The notes: generated by a model not told the origin, from the sequence alone. Shown: positions 19,224 to 27,595, numbered from the stretch's first letter. The stretch: DNA of 64,000 nt from JBECKS01 sp964557005 (GCA_964557005.1 CAZKYI010000004.1:124001-188000); one strand, 5' to 3'. Made by a program: numbers and translations.

Positions 19224-19684
19224 TAAGTGAGGCAACTATGAATGATATTCAAAAGCAATTTGACGTATTTAGAAATAGCACAGTAAAAGTACCTTTCGAT
19301 GAGTTGGCTGAATTTTTTGAGCAGCTTTCCGAAGTGAATAATCAGGAAATGCTTGGAAAATGGAAGGGCGGTTATATTAAAAGCGGTACGATCATTGATT
19401 TCACACTCACCGACTTTGGATTTTGGGGCTGGATAGGCAAACAATATTTTTCCGAAAACAAAGTGCATGCACTCAGGCACAAATTTTTTGGATTTGAATT
19501 CAATATTCCCGTGATTGGTAATGCCCGTATTCGTGAAATCCTTTTTCGTGGAAAAGTATCCAGCGCAATGATGTACAACTATTTACCGATTATCGATCAC
19601 TTTCGCAAAGTTGATGAAAACACTTTGATGGGTGTGATGGATGTTAAGGGAAAAACCGTGTTGTATTTTTATTTGTACAAATAA
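19220..19684 (+). CDS. GXWXG/DUF4334 family protein
   Basis: 154 residues with the signature GKWKGG near the N-terminus (GXWXG family). The C-terminus has LMGVMDVKGKTVLYFYL, typical of the linked DUF4334. Function unknown; the fold is probably a small beta-barrel. The ATG at 19220 overlaps the cysG TGA and has GAGG upstream. A second ATG at 19238 with its own GAGG gives 148 residues and is nearly as plausible. It is probably the last gene of the ftsK run; three short repeats follow. Confidence 0.75.
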   Translation: MISEATMNDIQKQFDVFRNSTVKVPFDELAEFFEQLSEVNNQEMLGKWKGGYIKSGTIIDFTLTDFGFWGWIGKQYFSENKVHALRHKFFGFEFNIPVIGNARIREILFRGKVSSAMMYNYLPIIDHFRKVDENTLMGVMDVKGKTVLYFYLYK

Positions 19685-19686
19685 GA

Positions 19687-19787
19687 GATTCTTCAGCTAA
19701 CGCTTCAGAATGACATAAACAGGATTCTTCGCCTGCGGCTCAGAATCACAGATACCGTTTGTCATTCTGAACGACAGTGAAGAATCC
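19687..19787. repeat. Three copies of a ~27-bp interspersed repeat (GATTCTTC...CAGAATGAC type)
   Basis: Copies are at 19687-19714 (+), 19722-19749 (+) and 19761-19787 (-). All share GATTCTTC and CAGAAT separated by about 11 variable bases. Copies 1 and 3 are in opposite orientation and can fold into a long hairpin between two convergent genes, so they may also terminate transcripts. Confidence 0.6.
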
Positions 19788-19790
19788 AGA

Positions 19791-21248
19791 CTATCTTCGC
19801 TTCTTGCCTTCTTCCACACCAATATCACTGGTGATATTTTCTTCTTGCGTATCAGCCGTTAATGACAGCATGTATTCTGACACGGCCATTCTTATGTCTT
19901 CAGGCAAGTAATTTTGTGGCGGCATTTCAGGGAAGTTTTCGCGCTTTTTAACCGGATTGGCGATGTAGTCTGCAATGCCTTTGGGGTTATCCATATACAG
20001 TGCCTGAATCGCCATGGTGGGTGGCCCAATCATGCGAATGTTATAAGCATGACAGCCTGCGCAAATTCCGAAATAGGCAACTTTACCTTTTTCATCGGCA
20101 GTCAATGGTTTCCCTTTATACGGCTCAGACAGCATCATGGTAGTAATGTGTGCAGTGCCAGTTTCATCTTTGCAGGCACTGAAGCCACCCACGGTTAAAC
20201 CGAAAGTGCGGTATTTGCTCTCATTCACCACGCAGTTATCTTTACCTCGGCTGATCACACCAATATCAGGCCCTTTGTTGCTGAATTGCAACATCATCAG
20301 TTTTTTAACGTCACCGACCGGATTGTTGCCGTTGTTATGCATGAAGTTATTTAAAATACGAATGCCATCAGGATTGGGATCAGTACCCGGATCAACACCC
20401 AAACCTGCACTGAAACGCAAATCAACAATCGCAATACCGGTATTATCATTCCCTGAGATAATGTTGTTTTCGATGGTGACATCATCAGCAGCCATCACCA
20501 GAATACCCGTGCCAGGTGGAATACTGGCTACCAGAGAACCAGGCTCACCAAAATTTTCGTGATTATTATTCACTACAAAATTGTTGCGAATAATGACATC
20601 GAAAGTGGTTTTAATCGGAAGCCCCGGAGTAATAAAGGCAAGAATACCGCCTGTGTTATTGTGCACGTAATTATTTTCAACCAGTGCATGGCGAGTGTTT
20701 TCAATTTCAATGCCTGCGACGTTATTGAACACTTCGTTGTGGCGCACATCGACGTTGTCACACATACCAACATAAATTGCAGCATCTTCAATGCCGCTCA
20801 GCACATTGTGTTCAATCAAACCATTTTTGCCGAACTCAGGGAAAATGCCATAAACGCCTGCATCAATAATAAGGTTGTTACGGATAATATAATTGTTACC
20901 CGCTTGCCCCATAATTGCGTTGCCCTTGTAGTTAATAATTTTAAGTTGCTCAACAGTAATGCCGTGACCAGAGTAGAGCACTGCATCGTTGAGTTTTTTC
21001 TCTCCGTCCATCGTTGGCCATTCGCCTTTAACAATCACACCGCTGAGCGTGATGTTGTCCTTGTCGATATACACAGTTTCCTTGTACACACCCGGATAGA
21101 CCTTGATGGTGTCACCCGGCACAGCTTTTTTTACAGCCGCCTGAATACTCTGGCCGTTTTTAACTTCAATCACTTTCGCAAAACTCATGCCACTGAGTGC
21201 AAATAAAGCAACAGTGCATGCAATCATCTTTAAGGATTTATGGAACAT
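19791..21248 (-). CDS. Secreted right-handed beta-helix protein with C-terminal cytochrome c domain
   Basis: 485 residues from the ATG at 21248, which has GGGGAG 7 bp upstream. The signal peptide ends near SFA (24). Residues 30-310 are beta-helix turns (IIRNNLIIDAG, LIEHNVLSG, DVRHNEVFNNVAGIEIENTRHA, IENNIISGNDNTGIAI). The C-terminal ~100 residues carry one haem site, CAGCH at 396-400, with likely Met ligand M442 in EMPPQ. I recall a TIGR family of paired beta-helix proteins of unknown role (TIGR03805), which this resembles. It is last in a run with two multihaem cytochromes, so an electron-transfer role in the periplasm or at the surface is likely. The substrate is unknown. Confidence 0.85.
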   Translation of the reverse strand: MFHKSLKMIACTVALFALSGMSFAKVIEVKNGQSIQAAVKKAVPGDTIKVYPGVYKETVYIDKDNITLSGVIVKGEWPTMDGEKKLNDAVLYSGHGITVEQLKIINYKGNAIMGQAGNNYIIRNNLIIDAGVYGIFPEFGKNGLIEHNVLSGIEDAAIYVGMCDNVDVRHNEVFNNVAGIEIENTRHALVENNYVHNNTGGILAFITPGLPIKTTFDVIIRNNFVVNNNHENFGEPGSLVASIPPGTGILVMAADDVTIENNIISGNDNTGIAIVDLRFSAGLGVDPGTDPNPDGIRILNNFMHNNGNNPVGDVKKLMMLQFSNKGPDIGVISRGKDNCVVNESKYRTFGLTVGGFSACKDETGTAHITTMMLSEPYKGKPLTADEKGKVAYFGICAGCHAYNIRMIGPPTMAIQALYMDNPKGIADYIANPVKKRENFPEMPPQNYLPEDIRMAVSEYMLSLTADTQEENITSDIGVEEGKKRR

Positions 21249-21284
21249 TGGTTGTCTCCCCAAATTTTATTGTTATTGTTGGTA

Positions 21285-22433
21285 CTACTGTAAAGGCAAA
21301 CCCGAAGGTAAATGCTGTGGCACTTCGGGCATAAAATTCTCGTCAGTGAGTGTGTGTAGAAAATCTACAATACGATCCAGTTCCTGTTCGCTTAAATCGG
21401 GTTCCCAGATATGCCAGTGCAGGTAAAGTGTTTCACCTTCGGGTATGGCATGGCCTCGACCACCCGTATAAAAACGAACCGTTTCTTTCAGGTTTTCAAA
21501 GCGCCCCGAGTGCATATAAGGCGCTGTCAGTGCAATGTTACGTAAAGCAGGCACTTTAAAACCACCGCGAAACAAGGGGTCATTTAAGGGAATCTGCGCA
21601 CCCGGGTCAAATGGATTCCCGACAGGTTCAGGTGCTCCAATCACAGCAATTTGCTGATTGGTAAACAGGGGAGGGGTATGACATTCCGCACAGCGTGCTA
21701 CAAACGAACGAAAAATATTCAGGCCTGCAATTTCATTGTCATTCAAGGCCTGATGATAACCATGCGCATACTGGTCATAGCGGCTGTTGAGTGAAATCAG
21801 CGAGCTTTCAAAAGCGCTCAGTGCCGTATAAATCTGTTCAAGCTCAATGCGTTTGGAATCGGGAAAAGCGCTTTTAAACAGACGCGGGTAGTGTGCGTCC
21901 TGCCTTAAACTTTTCAGCAAATTTTCGGGCGTATTTGCCATTTCCTTTTCGGAAAATAATGGGCCTTCCAGTTGTTTCTCCAAAGTGCTGGCGGCACCAT
22001 CCCAGAAAAAGCTGTGTAAAAAGGCAACATTCCAGAGACTTGGCGCTGCACGATTTAATTCCAGACCATTGGCACCTTTGCTACGCGCAAGGCCATCACT
22101 AAACCCTTTGTTGGGTTGGTGGCAGGTGGCGCAGGACATATCTTTCTGTTTGGAAAGCAGTGGATCAAAAAACAAATAACGCCCCAAATCGATTTGCTGA
22201 GGGCTGAAACCATCACGATGTTCAGGCAGCGCTGTTTTCAAACCACCGACACCGCGATTCTGCAGCGAACCATACATCTGATAGAGATTGCGTAACTTGC
22301 ACTGATTTCCGCTCACCAGCTCAAAGCTCGGTGGGCAATAAGTGCGTAAGTGAATTTCCTGTTTCTGTTCTTGTGCACCTGCAATGACGGCCAATAGCAA
22401 CAGAATGCAGCCAGTCACCAACTTGTTACGCAT
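21285..22433 (-). CDS. Diheme cytochrome c peroxidase / MauG-family protein
   Basis: 382 residues from the ATG at 22433; a TTG at 22445 is also possible, and neither has a clear Shine-Dalgarno. The signal peptide is 1-20. Two haem sites are present, CATCH 101-105 and CAECH 248-252. APYMHSG (Met307) is the axial-ligand motif of bacterial cytochrome c peroxidases; MauG proper has Tyr there. The FFWDGAASTLEKQLEGPL motif is also typical. It may reduce peroxide or oxidise a protein partner. It lies 11-36 bp from its neighbours, between the c4-type cytochrome and the beta-helix protein. Confidence 0.88.
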   Translation of the reverse strand: MRNKLVTGCILLLLAVIAGAQEQKQEIHLRTYCPPSFELVSGNQCKLRNLYQMYGSLQNRGVGGLKTALPEHRDGFSPQQIDLGRYLFFDPLLSKQKDMSCATCHQPNKGFSDGLARSKGANGLELNRAAPSLWNVAFLHSFFWDGAASTLEKQLEGPLFSEKEMANTPENLLKSLRQDAHYPRLFKSAFPDSKRIELEQIYTALSAFESSLISLNSRYDQYAHGYHQALNDNEIAGLNIFRSFVARCAECHTPPLFTNQQIAVIGAPEPVGNPFDPGAQIPLNDPLFRGGFKVPALRNIALTAPYMHSGRFENLKETVRFYTGGRGHAIPEGETLYLHWHIWEPDLSEQELDRIVDFLHTLTDENFMPEVPQHLPSGLPLQ

Positions 22434-22456
22434 GAAATAAAACAATGCTTGGGGGA

Positions 22457-23074
22457 TTACTGTTGTGAAAGAAACACGGCGATGTCTTTAAGCGCCTGTT
22501 CGTCAGGCACAATACTGGCCATCATGCGCATTTGGCGACCGAGTCTGTCTTCCTTTTCATAACCGCGTTGCCCTTTTTGAAATTTCTGTATCTGTTCCAC
22601 AATGTACCAGTCGTTCAAACCCGCAAGCTTGGGGGAATTCAGCGATGGATTGCCTTTGCCTGCCGGACCATGACACGAACCACACAGTGTTTCGTAATAT
22701 TGCCCACCCTTGAGTGCATCGCCTTTGAGCGTCAGTGCAGGGGAAACCTGAGAAAGTGTGTTAAAAAAACTTGCTAATACTTTGATTTCATTAGTATTGA
22801 TGCTTTTGGATATGGCCATCATGCTGGCACCGCTGCTATCGCCTTCGGCAGTGCCACGCCAGCCTTGCTGAAAGGCAAGTAGCTGGTTTTCGATATACCA
22901 GGCATCTTGAGCCGCCAATGCTGGAGCCTTGAGTGCCTGATTGCCTTCCGCTTTGCTTCCATGACAAGCCACACAGCTTTGTGCTGACGCAGGCGTTTCG
23001 GCAGCTTGCGCCTGTGTGAATGGAAAAAACAGACAACTGAAACAGCTCAAAACCAGTAAAGCACGTTTATACAT
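22457..23074 (-). CDS. Diheme c4-type cytochrome
   Basis: 205 residues from the ATG at 23074, which has AGGGGG 8 bp upstream. The Sec signal ends QAQA (21-24). Two similar class-I domains follow, with CVACH at 34-38 and CGSCH at 131-135; each is followed by GN, a P-x-LA stretch and WYIxxQ. Candidate Met ligands are in SMMAI and RMMASI. It is probably the periplasmic electron carrier to or from the peroxidase-like and beta-helix haem proteins encoded downstream. It begins 11 bp after the HMG-CoA lyase stop. Confidence 0.88.
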   Translation of the reverse strand: MYKRALLVLSCFSCLFFPFTQAQAAETPASAQSCVACHGSKAEGNQALKAPALAAQDAWYIENQLLAFQQGWRGTAEGDSSGASMMAISKSINTNEIKVLASFFNTLSQVSPALTLKGDALKGGQYYETLCGSCHGPAGKGNPSLNSPKLAGLNDWYIVEQIQKFQKGQRGYEKEDRLGRQMRMMASIVPDEQALKDIAVFLSQQ

Positions 23075-23085
23075 AAAGATTCCCC

Positions 23086-24012
23086 CTAACCAAATTCGAT
23101 TTCGCGTGATTTTTCCTGTTGTGTGGCAACCCACGGCATAATTTTTCCACCCACCTGACTTTGGGTGATTTCACGAGCCACTTCAATCGCTGGAATCAGT
23201 TTGTTGAAATCAATGCCTGTTTCAAAACCACTGCTATGCAGCATGTACACCAAATCCTCGGTGGCCACATTACCTTTGGCACCTGGTGCAAAAGGGCAGC
23301 CGCCCAAACCTGCAATCGATGAATCAAATTTGCGAATACCCATACGCAGTGCTTCCCAAGCCATTGCCAAGGCCTGACCTCGGGTATCATGTAGATGCAC
23401 ATTGAATTTGTCTGCACTGTGTTCTTTTAACAGGCTTTCAAAAATTTCGTGAATTTGTGCAGGGTTTCCGGCACCCGTGGTATCTGCAATGGAAATTTCA
23501 GTAGCACCATATTCAAGCATTTCATTGGTGAGTTCACGCACAATGCTCACAGCTTGTTTGCCATCGTAAGGGCAGGCGCAGGCACCTGAAATATACGCAC
23601 GAATTTTCAAGCCATCTCTATTGGCTGCGGCTAACAATTCCCGACACACAGCTCGTGTTTTTTCCAGACTCATGTTGAGATTTTTTTCATTAAAGCTGTC
23701 GGTGGTGGCCAACACGATGGCGATGGATTTAACACCACAGGCAAGGGCATTTTCATAACCACGCATATTGGGGACAAGCGCGGTATAGCAAATGTTGTTG
23801 TCTTTGGGCAAGGCAGACAGCACTGCCTGATTATCTGCCATTTGTGGTACCGCTTTGGGGTGAACAAAACTGGTGGCTTCAATAAAACGGATATTGGCAG
23901 CAATCAGCTGATTGGCCAGTTTCAGTTTGTCTTGTGTGGAAATGGCAAGGCTCTGGTTTTGTAAACCATCACGTAAGCCGACTTCATTGATTTCGACAAA
24001 GGGTTTGTTCAT
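23086..24012 (-). CDS. mvaB: Hydroxymethylglutaryl-CoA lyase
   Basis: 308 residues. It splits HMG-CoA to acetoacetate and acetyl-CoA, the last step of leucine breakdown. The HMGL-like TIM barrel is evident: VGLRDGLQNQ (catalytic Arg/Asp), the metal-ligand histidines in VHLHDTRGQAL, and the C-terminal active-site cysteine loop GLGGCPFAPGAKGNVATEDLVYML. Its ATG overlaps the TGA of the upstream YejM-like gene by 4 bp. No other leucine-degradation gene is adjacent, which is unusual. Confidence 0.93.
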   Translation of the reverse strand: MNKPFVEINEVGLRDGLQNQSLAISTQDKLKLANQLIAANIRFIEATSFVHPKAVPQMADNQAVLSALPKDNNICYTALVPNMRGYENALACGVKSIAIVLATTDSFNEKNLNMSLEKTRAVCRELLAAANRDGLKIRAYISGACACPYDGKQAVSIVRELTNEMLEYGATEISIADTTGAGNPAQIHEIFESLLKEHSADKFNVHLHDTRGQALAMAWEALRMGIRKFDSSIAGLGGCPFAPGAKGNVATEDLVYMLHSSGFETGIDFNKLIPAIEVAREITQSQVGGKIMPWVATQQEKSREIEFG

Positions 24013-25907
24013 GGTGAAGTTTTCTCCAGACTTCTCGCGAGTGATTGCTTCATAGCTACGCTTTTTAAAATAAGTTCTCTGACGGCTTGTACATCATAGT
24101 GTTCAAGTAATTCATCATCAGTATCGGTAATTTTGTAAATTTCCAGATTATCCTTTAATTTAAAATCCACCTTTAAATTTTCGCTCATTACCGCTTCATT
24201 ATATTTTTGCATACGACTGATTGTACCTATCGATGAAAGCGCAAAATCTTTATTTTCATCATAGTGATACAGATTTTTTCCAGTGAAAATATCATCGGGC
24301 AGGGGTTCAATATCCATATAGGAAAAAATCGTAGGGAAAATATCTGAATGTGATGTCGTGCTGTATTGCGTATCCAGACCTTCTGGAAAATGTACCAGTG
24401 CAATCACATTGATTTGCTCTTTGGATAAACCATAAACATGGCCAAAGCGCCCATGCTCCCAGAATTCTTCTCCATGATCGCCAGTAATAATTACAATGGT
24501 GTTATCGAGATAACCAATCTTTGTTAAATCTTCAAGAAATTTGCTCACAATATAATCCATATAAAAAGACGCATTTTTGTAGCGATTAAACAATTCCTCT
24601 CTAAATGCTTTCATGTGCATATTCATGTAAGCACTGATTTCAAAATTATCGCTGATAACCGGAGTGAACTTTTCAAATTCTTCCGGATAAATGTAATTCC
24701 AGTGCGTGGAATCCAGCTTGATGTAGTCAAATCTTGGTGGAGATTTTGCGTCTTCATGCGAAAGTTTAAAATCTTTGAAAGCCTGATTGAGCACACCCGC
24801 ATCATCTTCATCGGTATCGCCGAAATAATGTCCGTAAAAATTATCATCCATGGTTTCAACAAAGAAACGCCTGTCCATACTGTCATAAGATAATGATTTG
24901 CCATGATACACATGAATGGAATAACCCAGTTCTTCCAGAATATCCAGAGGAATCGGGAAATAACCCAGAATCGGTGTGCTTTGAAAATAAGAACCTTCCA
25001 GACCATGAAGCAAGCCAAACATGCCTGCGGTGGTATTGCTGGAGGTGCTGTAGTGATGTTCAAGAATCTCACCCTCGGATTGCCCCCAGTGATAAAGCCT
25101 GGGCATGATTTCCTCGCTCAACATATCGGCTCTGAGCGATTCCAGATGCAAAAATAGTATGTTGGGTGTGTGTTCTGCTTGCAGTTCGAGATGCTCGATG
25201 GTTTCCCTGAATTCTATCAAACGCTTTATTTGTGCCTGCTCAAGTGCTCGGGTGCCTTGCAGATGTTCAAGATTGAACAGGGTATTGTTGTACTGATCCT
25301 CTGGTTCGGCATAGGAAAAATAGGGAATGGCGTAATGTATTTTTTTAACATCGGCGCTGCTGATTTCAGGCTTGATGAAAAAGAACAGGGTTAACACAAA
25401 CATACTGCCGATAAAAAGATAGTAATTCAGTTTGTAGCGCGATATTTTTGTTTCTCCTTTACCAAAAGGCACAAAAAGCAACAAAAGCAAGGGAATCCAC
25501 ATGGCCAGTGTCAGATAACTGCTTTGTTGCAAATACGCCAGAATGTTTTGTACACCCAGTTTGGCTTCACCCGTAATGATGCCATTGATACCGATTTGTA
25601 GAGTGCCAAAATTCAGATGTTCACTGAACAAGATGTAGTGATAGGCATTCACGACAAAAGCAAAAATCACCAGGGTATGCGAAAGAAGAAAGGTAATGGT
25701 CGGGTGTCTGGGTGCCAGCTTTCTTAACAGCAACCACAAGCCATTACTCCAGAAAAGACCCATGGCAACAAACAGGAAATGCAGAAAGGTTAATTTGCCA
25801 ACCTGAGGCAAAGTGAAGATTAAACAACCATTAAACAGCAGCGATACCAGTGCATATTCGTATGCAGAATTACCGCGCTTGAAGATAAATATCAGATGTT
25901 TTGCCAT
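24009..25907 (-). CDS. YejM/PbgA-like inner-membrane protein, sulfatase superfamily
   Basis: 632 residues. About five membrane segments lie in residues 15-180, then a periplasmic alkaline-phosphatase/sulfatase-fold domain from about 245 (NILFLHLESLRADML). The position of the catalytic Thr/Ser falls in STSSNTTAGMFGLLHG (about 287-302), resembling the degenerate site of E. coli YejM. GDHGEEFWEHGRFGH supplies metal-ligand-like residues. YejM controls LpxC stability and lipopolysaccharide; lipoteichoic-acid-synthase-like enzymes share the fold, so the exact role is open. It heads the five-gene minus-strand run, with the longest gap (358 bp) upstream. Confidence 0.8.
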   Translation of the reverse strand: MAKHLIFIFKRGNSAYEYALVSLLFNGCLIFTLPQVGKLTFLHFLFVAMGLFWSNGLWLLLRKLAPRHPTITFLLSHTLVIFAFVVNAYHYILFSEHLNFGTLQIGINGIITGEAKLGVQNILAYLQQSSYLTLAMWIPLLLLLFVPFGKGETKISRYKLNYYLFIGSMFVLTLFFFIKPEISSADVKKIHYAIPYFSYAEPEDQYNNTLFNLEHLQGTRALEQAQIKRLIEFRETIEHLELQAEHTPNILFLHLESLRADMLSEEIMPRLYHWGQSEGEILEHHYSTSSNTTAGMFGLLHGLEGSYFQSTPILGYFPIPLDILEELGYSIHVYHGKSLSYDSMDRRFFVETMDDNFYGHYFGDTDEDDAGVLNQAFKDFKLSHEDAKSPPRFDYIKLDSTHWNYIYPEEFEKFTPVISDNFEISAYMNMHMKAFREELFNRYKNASFYMDYIVSKFLEDLTKIGYLDNTIVIITGDHGEEFWEHGRFGHVYGLSKEQINVIALVHFPEGLDTQYSTTSHSDIFPTIFSYMDIEPLPDDIFTGKNLYHYDENKDFALSSIGTISRMQKYNEAVMSENLKVDFKLKDNLEIYKITDTDDELLEHYDVQAVRELILKSVAMKQSLARSLEKTSP

Positions 25908-26265
25908 AGTGAATCAACAACTTTCACTTGGTCAGCGTCCAATCCAACGTCGGGAAATAAATAAAAGGAATTAATAAAACCAGCTCGCGAGTCTAGGTAA
26001 CTCCCATAGGATTTTCAATCAAATCCATAACGGTTGGCACACACGACACACAGGCAGGAATTGCAGGCACACACAAAGCCAGTTTTGGCGCGGGTTTGGG
26101 GGAATGTGGAAGCGCTCAAAGACTGATAACCTGCTGCTTGCTGATGCTGTCACTCGCCATCACTGTAGTTGCCATTTTTCACCTGTATCACGATTGAAAT
26201 GCTTGCAGGGGGGGGGGGCTATGTTATCTTCCGCGCCTCTTAAAACTAAAATAAGGGGCATTCCT
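25908..26265. other. Divergent gap with short direct repeats and an 11-G tract
   Basis: 358 bp between the YejM-like gene and a plus-strand lipoprotein gene. It must hold the promoter of the minus-strand run. Visible items are two copies of GGCACACAC (around 26036 and 26068) and the G-tract at 26208-26218. A plus-strand open frame from 26104 has no similarity I recognise, and I do not call it. Confidence 0.5.
26194..26225 (+). promoter_or_regulatory. Candidate promoter with an 11-G tract in the -35/-10 spacer
   Basis: TTGAAA (26194-26199) and TATGTT (26220-26225) are separated by 20 bp, of which 11 are G (26208-26218). A tract three bases shorter would give the optimal 17-bp spacer. Slippage could therefore switch expression of the lipoprotein gene starting at 26266. 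Confidence 0.45.
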
Positions 26266-26676
26266 ATGCGTAAGCTGTTCGTCGTATTTCTAACTTCCTT
26301 TCTCATTTTTTCCTGTGGCAGTGGTGGTGGTTCTGATTCATCTTCAAAGAGTATTGTGGGTAAGTGGAAATATGAGTATCCGGATGGTTGTGTAGTTACT
26401 TGGACTTTAAAGGAAAATGGTGCTTTTGAAGAAAGGCAAAATAAAAAGGTAATTCTGGGTACTTGGGAAGTAGATGGAAGTCTTGCCAGTGGTAAAAAGC
26501 GGGAAGTTGGTATTTATGCGAACTCTGATAATGCTGATGAGGATTGTGAGGGTGAGTTTTATGATGTTTCTGATGAATTACATATTTTTGCTGTGGAATT
26601 GAAGGGCGATAGTTTGCGGCTGTTTTTCGACATTGACGATATAATTCCAGGTTATATTTTCGATAGAGTCAAGTAG
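26266..26676 (+). CDS. Small lipoprotein, function unknown
   Basis: 136 residues from the ATG at 26266, which has AGGGG 9 bp upstream. The lipobox IFSC (Cys17) is followed by a Gly/Ser linker (GSGGGSDSSS), then VGKWKYEYPDG, TWTLKENGAFEE and LGTWEVDG. This resembles a single small lipocalin-like barrel of the kind often called 'lipocalin-like domain'. The longer frame from 26104 would place the signal sequence internally, so I reject that start. The upstream G-tract suggests variable expression. Confidence 0.7.
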   Translation: MRKLFVVFLTSFLIFSCGSGGGSDSSSKSIVGKWKYEYPDGCVVTWTLKENGAFEERQNKKVILGTWEVDGSLASGKKREVGIYANSDNADEDCEGEFYDVSDELHIFAVELKGDSLRLFFDIDDIIPGYIFDRVK

Positions 26677-26684
26677 TAAGAAAT

Positions 26685-26692
26685 GGGGAGGG
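26685..26692 (+). promoter_or_regulatory. KOPS octamer, nearest to dif on the left
   Basis: GGGGAGGG, fitting GGGNAGGG. The other plus-strand copies left of dif are at 5009-5016, 10513-10520, 13843-13850 (inside ftsK) and 21668-21675. All face rightward, toward dif. Confidence 0.65.
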
Positions 26693-26832
26693 TCGTGCCT
26701 TCCCCTGAATCCCTCTAAGCGCCGTATTCGGTTGGCTTTTCCTTGCTTCCCGCATCGATGCAAAATCAATAATCAAAGCCGTCAGGTTCGACATCGAGGA
26801 AGCACCTTAATTTTTCATATACGCAATACGCA

Positions 26833-26871
26833 ATATTCCCTGTTGCGTAATAGGGAATATACATCTATGAT
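26833..26871 (+). promoter_or_regulatory. higBA promoter overlapping a 9-bp inverted-repeat operator
   Basis: ATATTCCCT (26833-26841) and AGGGAATAT (26852-26860) are a perfect inverted repeat with a 10-bp spacer. A -35 TTGCGT (26843-26848) lies inside it, and a -10 TATGAT (26866-26871) follows at 17 bp. HigA binding would block RNA polymerase. The predicted transcript starts about 1-2 bases before the higB ATG. Confidence 0.7.
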
Positions 26872-26879
26872 GATTTCAC

Positions 26880-27158
26880 ATGATTGAAAGCTTCAAACAC
26901 AAAGGCCTGCAAAAGTTTTTCACAACGGGAAGCACGGCGGGTATTCAGGCAGAACACGCCAAGCGAATTAAGCAACGGCTGGCCTTTCTGGATGCAGCAA
27001 AAACCGTGGAAGATATGGATAAGCCTGGTTATCGCCTGCATGAATTAACAGGCAATTTAAAAGGGTATTGGGCAATCAATGTTTCAGGTAATTGGCGTTT
27101 GACCTTTCAGTTTGAAAGTGGCGATGCTTACAATGTTAACTATGAGGATTATCACTAA
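26880..27158 (+). CDS. higB: HigB-type toxin (RelE superfamily mRNA interferase)
   Basis: 92 residues, usual size. Family features are MIESFKHKGLQKFF at the start, HAKRIKQRLAFLDAA, and a C-terminal GYWAINVSGNWRLTFQFESGDAYNVNYEDYH with the basic/aromatic active-site residues. HigB cleaves mRNA on the ribosome. Toxin comes before antitoxin, as in higBA. There is no Shine-Dalgarno, and the predicted transcript is nearly leaderless. Confidence 0.93.
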   Translation: MIESFKHKGLQKFFTTGSTAGIQAEHAKRIKQRLAFLDAAKTVEDMDKPGYRLHELTGNLKGYWAINVSGNWRLTFQFESGDAYNVNYEDYH

Positions 27159-27463
27159 TGGCTTTTCAACAACATAATCCACCGCATCCTGGCGAGTTGA
27201 TTTTTAGTACCTACATTGAACCCTTTGAGGAAGTGACCGGTGGTCAGATCGCTGACCAGCTGGGTGTTGCGCGCAGCACCTTTAACAGGCTGCTTTCAGG
27301 CAAAGCTAATATTTCCCCTGAAATGGCCGTCAGGCTATCAAAAGTGCTTGGTAGTTCAGCAGAAAGCTGGCTCACACTGCAACAAAGTTACGACCTGTGG
27401 CAAGCTCGCCAGCGCGTTAATACCAAGAAGCTTCAGCAGTTTGATTTTAGTAAAGTAGCGTAA
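27158..27463 (+). CDS. higA: HigA antitoxin (HTH, XRE family)
   Basis: 101 residues. It starts HNPPHPGELIFSTYIEP, typical for HigA, followed by a helix-turn-helix (TGGQIADQLGVARSTFNRLLSGKANISPEMAVRLSKVLG). Its ATG shares one base with the higB stop (TAATG), indicating coupled translation. It neutralises HigB, and the complex probably represses at the inverted repeat upstream of higB. Confidence 0.94.
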   Translation: MAFQQHNPPHPGELIFSTYIEPFEEVTGGQIADQLGVARSTFNRLLSGKANISPEMAVRLSKVLGSSAESWLTLQQSYDLWQARQRVNTKKLQQFDFSKVA

Positions 27464-27595
27464 CTGCGCCATTGGATTGGGTTTTGGTTTTACATATTTA
27501 CCGTGGAACGTGGTGTGAAACATTGGTAAAGCCCGAAAAATGTTAAATACAGAAAAAAACCAAAATCCAGAAAGTTCGCGGGCTACAGCGTAGCA

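Noticed and set aside
20559..21206. 215-codon open frame opposite the beta-helix gene
   Set aside because: It arises from the repetitive Asn/Ile-rich codons of the real gene; no start signal or domain.
26208..26218. G-tract as a pure sequencing artefact
   Set aside because: It cannot be excluded, but its position between plausible -35 and -10 boxes makes it worth keeping as a finding.
26104..26265. N-terminal extension of the small lipoprotein gene through the G-tract
   Set aside because: The ATG at 26266 has a good ribosome site and starts directly with the lipoprotein signal.
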